Origin: Hymenoscyphus infarciens
Lineage: Eukaryota; Ascomycota; Leotiomycetes; Helotiales; Helotiaceae
Assembly (NCBI GenBank): GCA_001414345.1
Contig: LLCB01000505.1
Coordinates: forward strand, 1-28,269
Direction: 5' to 3'
Length of the DNA: 28,269 nt
Below are positions 22,561 through 28,269 of this stretch, in pieces. Position 1 is the first letter of the stretch; each line of letters starts with the position of its first letter. The translations under genes and the position numbers were made by a program. The notes beneath the pieces were generated by a model. That model was not told the DNA's origin, ran no database searches, and saw only the letters and a program-made list of their open reading frames with translations.

Positions 22561-24059
22561 TATTTATCTAAGAGTAAGTCGTTCTATATATATAGTATAA
22601 GCGTTCGACTAGTATAGTTTAGTTAAAGTTTCTACTATAATCTGTTTCTCGTTAGCTATATTATATTAGGTTTAAGTAGCTTTATAGAGCCTTATAGAGA
22701 AATCGTTCCTATAATAGTTATTAATAAATTAGTAAATAGCTATTTAGAAAACTACTTTAGAGTAATTTACTACTAAGTATATTAAAATTAATTTAGAGTA
22801 TAGTAATTTATATAATAATTTATATTCTTATATAAAGAGCTAAGTATAGCTAAGTTATAGTTAATATTAGAATAATCTTATCTCTCTCTTATTTACCTAC
22901 TAGTATATTTACTAGTACTCTTAGAGAGTAGTAAAACTTTAATCTACTAGGCTCTAATATAAATTTCTATAGCTCTTAGAAAGCTTACTCTTTAATAAGA
23001 GGAGTCTACTATTTTCTATATAACTTATATAGTTTATTTTATTCTTAGTTTTTTAGTAAGTATAGAGTTAGATACTATATAAAGAGAAATAATATTATAA
23101 AGAAGGTAGAACTACTACTACTACTAGGCTTTTATAATTATAGGAAACTAGTACTAACTATTAGCTCTATAATATAGCCTTCTTAATACTCTTAATTTAT
23201 TCTAAGCTTAACTTAATTAGTAGGATTCTTATAAAGTAAGAAGAATAAGTCTAAAAATATTAAACTAATATTAAAAAGCTTTAAACTAGTATATAAACGC
23301 TATAAACTAATATCTAAAAGCTCTAAATTAATACCTAAGATTTAGCTAATATTTTATAGAATAGTCTAGTTTAGTATTTTAATAATATTATCTTTATACT
23401 TACTCTATCTCTAAATCGCCTTTATAATACTACTTATAATTATCTAGCTATTACTTTCTTAGAAAAGGAAGCTAGCTAGTATTAGAAGCTCTACTAAGAA
23501 GAATATTATAAGTACTTATTACTTTCTACTATACTTTCTAATTATTTAATAGATCTTTATTTAGTTACTTACTATCTCTAATATAGTCTTAAACTATATA
23601 AATAGTTATATTATATACCTTTTAATAAAGCCTCTTCTAATAATCCCTCTTTTAATTTAAATTCTTAACTAAATTTTAATTACGATTTTAAATTAGGTAT
23701 TAAATCTTTTATAATTATAAAAGAGACTATAAAGTAGAATCGATCTACTATAGTTTAAGGTCTTTTTAACTATTTAAGACTTTTATATAAAACACTTAAA
23801 TAGTATAGTATTAAGAAGCTAGTAGAGAAAGAGAAGTTTAAGTTTAAGTTTTAAGAGTAAGGGAATAGGAGATTCTAAGTAATAAGTTAAATTAGAGAGC
23901 TTTTTTAATGTTTTATTATTTTAGTAGTTAGGGTATTAAGAAACGTTAGTAGGTTTTTAACTTTAGTGTTTTAGTAGCTAGAGTATTAGAGAATATTAGT
24001 AGGTTTTTAACTTAGGCATTTTAATTAAAATAGAGTAGTTTAGTTAAGAGTTTTTAAAT
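22561..24059. other. Unassigned region around a 21-bp repeat
   Basis: The register of base 21841 can be followed on the plus strand to about 23890 with 10-13 percent stops, which is not distinct from background. A phrase with GTTTTTAACTT and TTAG-rich flanks recurs at about 23925-24010 roughly every 60 bp. No gene is called. Confidence 0.35.
23260..23343 (+). repeat. 21-bp tandem repeat, four units (heptad-sized)
   Basis: Units start at 23260, 23281, 23302 and 23323, each close to TTAAACTAATATNTAAAAGCT; the last diverges at its end. In the plus register each unit is seven codons of the form [AI]-[LI]-N-stop-Y-x-K/N, with the stop expected from Gln or Trp. A seven-residue period with Leu/Ile at a fixed place fits a coiled-coil heptad. 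The opposite strand would read as a hydrophobic repeat. Confidence 0.7.
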
Positions 24060-25045
24060 ATAAGAGCTTATAAAGTTAATCTATAATTCCTAAAGTACTA
24101 GTTCTTAGTATATTTAAAGTCTTATAGCTAATGTTTAACTAACTATATTTACTATTCCTAAAAAGACGTTTAATAGTATAGAGAGGCTTATTATAGACTA
24201 TTAATAATAGATAGTTTATACTTTTATTCCTTTTAAAAAAACTCTTAATTATTTTTAATATTATCTACTTTATTTATATACTTGTTTAGTTTTTTATTAT
24301 TACTACTTACTTCTAAATACTTATCTATTTATAGTTCTTTTAGTAAAGCTTCTAATTTAAAGGCTTCTAGTTAAGCTTATTAGACTATCTTACTTTAAGA
24401 GAGTTTAAAACTTAGAAGTCTAAGATATACTATACTTAGTATAGCTAATTTAATAGACGTTAGTCTTAATATATATAGAAGAAGGAAAGTCTTATTAGTA
24501 AGCTTTTCTTTTAGCTTATCTTATATAATATTAAGATTATATCTATATAGCGACTTTATAATAATAATATATTAAAGGATCTACTTATTAGTTAACTCTT
24601 ATTATACTTTAGACCTAGGAGTCTATCTTAGAAGTATCTCTAAGATCTTTAGGCACTAATAAGCTACTTATTACTATTCTAGTTTTAAGAACTCGATTTC
24701 TTTAATAGCTCTCTTTTATCTCTATAAAGTATTAATCTCTTAGAGTATTTTAAGGTTAGAAGAGAAACTTAGAGATTCCTTAATATTCTTAGTATTATTT
24801 AAATTAATTTATAAGCCTTAGACTTATACTAGTTTAAATAACTAAATAGATTTATTAGATTACTTCTCTAAAATAGTAAGGTTTAACGTTTCTATTAAAA
24901 TAAGCTCTAGCTTTACTTTATTTACTAGGAGGTTTTTAATAAGTTTCTTTAGATTCTTAGTTCTTAATTTTATTATAGATAGCTTTCTCTATAATATTTT
25001 AAAGTAAATAGCTACTTTCTAAGTACCTTATATATTAAAGTAGTT
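24060..25045 (-). pseudogene. Weak minus-strand coiled-coil-like remnant
   Basis: In the minus register matching plus-strand base 24902, the reading is rich in Lys, Glu, Leu, Asn and Ile. Its clearest stretch, at about 24220-24400, looks like a coiled coil. Stops are about 12 percent of codons, similar to the other strand in that register, so only composition favours this call. A competing plus-strand register from 24543 to about 25100 has about 7.5 percent stops but is Phe/Leu/Ser-rich. The strand is therefore not settled. Confidence 0.25.
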
Positions 25046-27520
25046 ATAGATATTCCTTAGTTATTAAATATAAGCTACTACTAATTAATAAAGACTCTTA
25101 ACCTTCTTACTAATACGGTGTTATTATTATAACTTAGTATACTAATTATATAAACTCCTCTTTTTATTAAGTTCTTATTATTTTTACGTTATACTATTCT
25201 TTAATAGCTAAGTATTATATTATTCTTTAATATCGTCTCTTATTTACTATATTATACGCTTATTAGTACTATAGTATATAGTAACTGAATTTCTCTAATT
25301 TAGCTATCTTATTAGAATACTATATAGGATATTAACGCTTACTAGGTTTTAGGCAAATTTAGCTAAGAAGGCCTCTTACTCCTTTTTCTCCTACTATAAA
25401 AGCTAGAATAATTTCTTATATAGTCTCTTTACTTATAGTTAAGCTATTACTTTATCTTTCTATATAAACTACTACTATTATTAATCTATATACTTTTTAA
25501 GGATTTTATAAACATTACTAAGTAGAGTATTAGAAGTGTTAATAAGAGAAGCAATTTTACTTTATATAATAAGATACTAATAGGTTATTTTAATTATTTT
25601 ATAAGTATTTAAAAAGAGCTTATAAGATTTATAATATTATTTATCTAAGGTTCTCTTTAGCTTAAGATAAATAAGAATTACTTAGTAATCTATTTATATA
25701 TTTAAGTATACTTTATAGTTTATTATTAAGGAATACTTATATAAGCCTATTAAATAAGACTTAAAAGCCTAATCTCTTTCTACTCCTTTACTATTACTCT
25801 ACTTAAGATAAAGAATATAGTCTAGTCTCTATTTAAGTTAGTAAGTAAGAGTATAAGAATATTAATAAAAGATATTTATTATAAAGTGAAGTTAGAAACT
25901 CTACTAAGTATATTTCTTTATAATATATAGACTAAAAGCATAAGTAATATCGTATTATATAATAGTATAAGATCTCTCTAATAAAAGATCTAGAATAGAT
26001 TTAATAAGATAGTTTTATTAAATCTCTCTTCTTAATACATGTTTATTAATTATATACTAGTACTATGTCGACAGACATAATTCATAAGACTAGTCTAGTC
26101 TAGCTCTTTAAACTTTTTAGTAGTCTTTTTACTAGACTTCCTAGCTTAGAAGTAATATAGATAGCTCTTTATAGTATCTTCTAGCTCCTTATTAGATTTA
26201 TTCCTAGAATCTAAAGATAGGTTAGATATAAAATATTTTCTATTAATATTTCTTAGAATATATTATCCTCTACCTTTCTTTTATTTATATTAAAAGTTAC
26301 TATTAATACTAATATTATATAGTATTATTTCTTCTTATTTTTTAGATTTTAAAAAATAGAAGTATACTAGATATATATTAGTAAGAGTTACTTTACTTAT
26401 CTAAGGTTTACTATTTATATCTTAGTTATAGACTAAGTTTTAAAGTTTAAAGTTAAAAAGGTCTTTACTAATCTAAGTAGCTTTAAGCTAATTAAAGTAA
26501 GTATATTCTTATAGTTTCTTAAGACTTAGAACTTACTAAGCCTCTTTAATAATATAATTATCTTAAAAGCTATATACTTAAGCGTACTTACTAATAGAAC
26601 CGCAGAGGAAAACATAATTAAAAAACCCTAGAAGGTTTAAACTAAACCCTATAGTAGAGTTTATAAAGGTAGTTAGAAAGAAGCTAGCTTAGATTATAGT
26701 AACTTCTTTAGAATATTTATAACTATAGTATTATACTATCTCTTTAATTACTCTATCTATAGAAGTTAGACTTATTTCTAGAAAGTATTAAAGGATTACT
26801 AACACTTATTACTAATATATATAATATTTTAATATTCTATTTTATAAGATGAATTTAAGTATAGTAATTATCTAGTAAATAGCACCTTAGTATATATTCT
26901 AATAATATTAGACTAGTTTCTTTTATACCTTAAATAGTTTATAACATTCTTTTAATAGCGTCTATTCTAGATAATCTAGTTATATATAGACTCTTTATTA
27001 GAAGGATTAGGAATAGTAGTATCTAAGTTATAGTTATAGTAAGATTAAAAGAAGTTATTATTAGTATTATTAAAGTAGTAGTTAAGAGGACTATTAAATG
27101 CTTTATTACTTAAGAAGAGGTCTAAGTTAAGACCTAGAAGGTATAATATAACTTCTCTATAACTAGATTTATAAGAATATTAACTATTATTTATATACTT
27201 TAACCTAATATTAGATATACTAGAACCTTTTAGTTTAGTAACTTTATTAGATTTAGGAACTATAATAAAGATATATAAAGAGAATAAAGAAGAATAGAAT
27301 CTTAGGTATTACTATAGTTATATATAGAACTAATTAACTATCTTAGTAATAATTTATAAAGAAGGTTTATAGACCTACTAAAGTATCTTTAAAAGTAAAG
27401 AAAGTACTATATTTAGAATTAAATAAAGAGAAGATAAAATTAGAAAAGGTAAATATAAAGTTATTAATAGAGTAAAGAATTTAAGCTTTAAAATAGACTA
27501 ATAAAAGAGAATATAAGTAG
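25046..27520. other. No supportable gene
   Basis: No register stands out for long. A plus-strand register continuing from 24543 has short open runs to about 25800. The only marked feature is the cluster of unmutated CpA/TpG at 26038-26084. From about 27230 to 27520 the plus strand is purine-rich but without a usable open register. No RNA gene or terminal motif was seen before the right array. Confidence 0.4.
26038..26084. other. Patch of sequence that escaped RIP
   Basis: Within 47 bp there are four CpA (26038, 26072, 26076, 26083), at least two TpG and a CpG inside GTCGAC. This is the densest cluster of RIP-sensitive dinucleotides seen in the window. It is flanked by normal RIP-depleted sequence. 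It may be a late insertion, a protected site or chance. Confidence 0.6.
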
Positions 27521-28269
27521 GAAAGTAAGTATATAAAAGCTAATTTCTTATACTAATTTATTAGTAGAACTAATAAATTAAGCTTAGAAAGAATAGTAGT
27601 ATATAAAAGCTAATTTCTTATACTAATTTATTAGTAGAGCTAATAAATTAAGCTTAGAAATAAGATAAGTATCTAAAAGCTAATTTCTAATACTAATTTA
27701 TTAATAGAGCTAATAAATTAAGCTTAGAAATGAGATAAGTATCTAAAAGTTAATTTCTAATACTAATTTATTAGTAGAGCTAATAAATTAAGCTTAGAAA
27801 TAAGATAAGTATTAAAAAGTTAATTTCTAATACTAATTTATTAATAGAGCTAATAAATTAAGCTTAGAAATAAGACTAGTATAAAAAAGCTAATTTCTAA
27901 TACTAATTTATTAGTAGAGCTAATAAATTAAGCTTAGATATAAGATAAGTATCTAAAAGTTAATTTCTAATACTAATTTAGTAGTAGAGCTAATAAATTA
28001 AGCTTATATATAAGATAGGTATCTAAAAGCTAATTTCTAATACTAATTTATTAGTAGAGCTAATAAATTAAGCTTATATATAAGATAAGTATCTAAAAGT
28101 TAATTTCTAATACTAATTTATTAGTAGAGCTAATAAATTAAACTTAGAAATAAGAGTAATATATAAAAGCTAATTTCTAATACTAATTTATTAGTAGAGC
28201 TAATAAGTTAAGCTTAGAAATAAGAGTAGTATATAAAAGCTAATTTCTAATACTAATTTATTAGTAGAG
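27521..28269 (-). repeat. Right tandem array of the 70-bp hairpin repeat, inverted
   Basis: About ten and a half copies of the left-end unit in reverse complement, with unit ends at 27590, 27660, 27730, 27800, 27870, 27940, 28010, 28080, 28150 and 28220 and a partial unit to 28269. The period is exactly 70 bp throughout. Each unit reads TAATTTCTAATACTAATTTA, then a TTAGTAGAGCTAATAAATTA stem, then AGCTTAGAAA. Copies differ by point changes. The array runs off the window. With the left array it forms an inverted pair around 27 kb. Confidence 0.94.

Larger units (their letters stand above)
1..28269. other. RIP-mutated AT-rich block (whole window)
   Basis: CpA and TpG are nearly missing on both strands from end to end, while TpA is extremely common and CpG survives at a low but visible level. 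C is found almost only before T or C, and G almost only after A or G. This is the pattern left by RIP, which converts CpA to TpA (TpG to TpA on the other strand) in duplicated DNA of filamentous ascomycetes before meiosis. CpG-methylation decay would instead deplete CpG and enrich TpG/CpA, the opposite of what is seen. Gln and Trp codons become stops and ATG becomes ATA, so genes are dead and initiation codons rare. The density implies many RIP cycles. Species is not determinable. Confidence 0.93.

Noticed and set aside
1..28269. Mitochondrial or other organelle origin for the low GC
   Set aside because: Organelle DNA is AT-rich but does not lack CpA and TpG specifically, and no rRNA, tRNA or respiratory genes are visible.
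1..28269. Telomeric or subtelomeric end with TTAGGG arrays
   Set aside because: No TTAGGG/CCCTAA array is present. The terminal repeats are 70-bp units unrelated to telomere repeats.

Overview
The window is a gene-dead, very AT-rich block of DNA with the signature of repeat-induced point mutation (RIP). The dinucleotides CpA and TpG are almost absent on both strands, TpA is in large excess, and TAA/TAG stops fill every frame. This points to heterochromatic repeat DNA in a filamentous ascomycete (Pezizomycotina). The species cannot be named from the sequence. No intact gene, rRNA or tRNA is visible. ATG is nearly gone because TpG is gone, so ordinary ORF calling finds almost nothing real here.

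Layout. The window opens (1-476) and closes (27521-28269) with tandem arrays of one 70-bp repeat in opposite orientations. Each unit holds an imperfect hairpin. The 27 kb between them is framed like one large element with inverted, repeat-built ends, or like two inverted satellite blocks. Both arrays run to the window edges, so true ends and target-site duplications cannot be seen.

Interior. RIP makes substitutions without indels, so reading frames of dead genes can persist. Candidate frames were judged by stop codons fewer than in the other registers, stops of the TAA/TAG type expected from Gln and Trp codons, purine-rich codons giving charged residues, and tandem repeats whose period is a multiple of three. 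The best remnants are: + strand 5564-7504 (possible surviving ATG, basic and coiled-coil regions, a 16-residue repeat at 7211-7402); + strand 12841-15370 (Ser/Asn and Ser/Lys/Arg tracts, very few stops at 13321-13980); + strand 16382-18180 (13-residue repeat at 17015-17170); and - strand 19442-21370 (Lys/Glu-rich triplet repeats, 99-bp duplications). Weaker ones lie at 4142-5404, 7505-8830, 8830-9560 (-), 10200-12840, 18462-18960, 21841-22560 and 24060-25045 (-). None could be assigned to a protein family by eye. No reverse transcriptase, DDE transposase, tyrosine recombinase or polymerase B motif was recognised.

Taken together, this looks like a fully RIP-silenced large repeat element, or a nest of several, with multi-kilobase genes coding for low-complexity, internally repetitive proteins, flanked by inverted hairpin-unit arrays. 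Strand and extent of the weaker remnants are tentative. Some apparent protein character could be chance in a skewed sequence.
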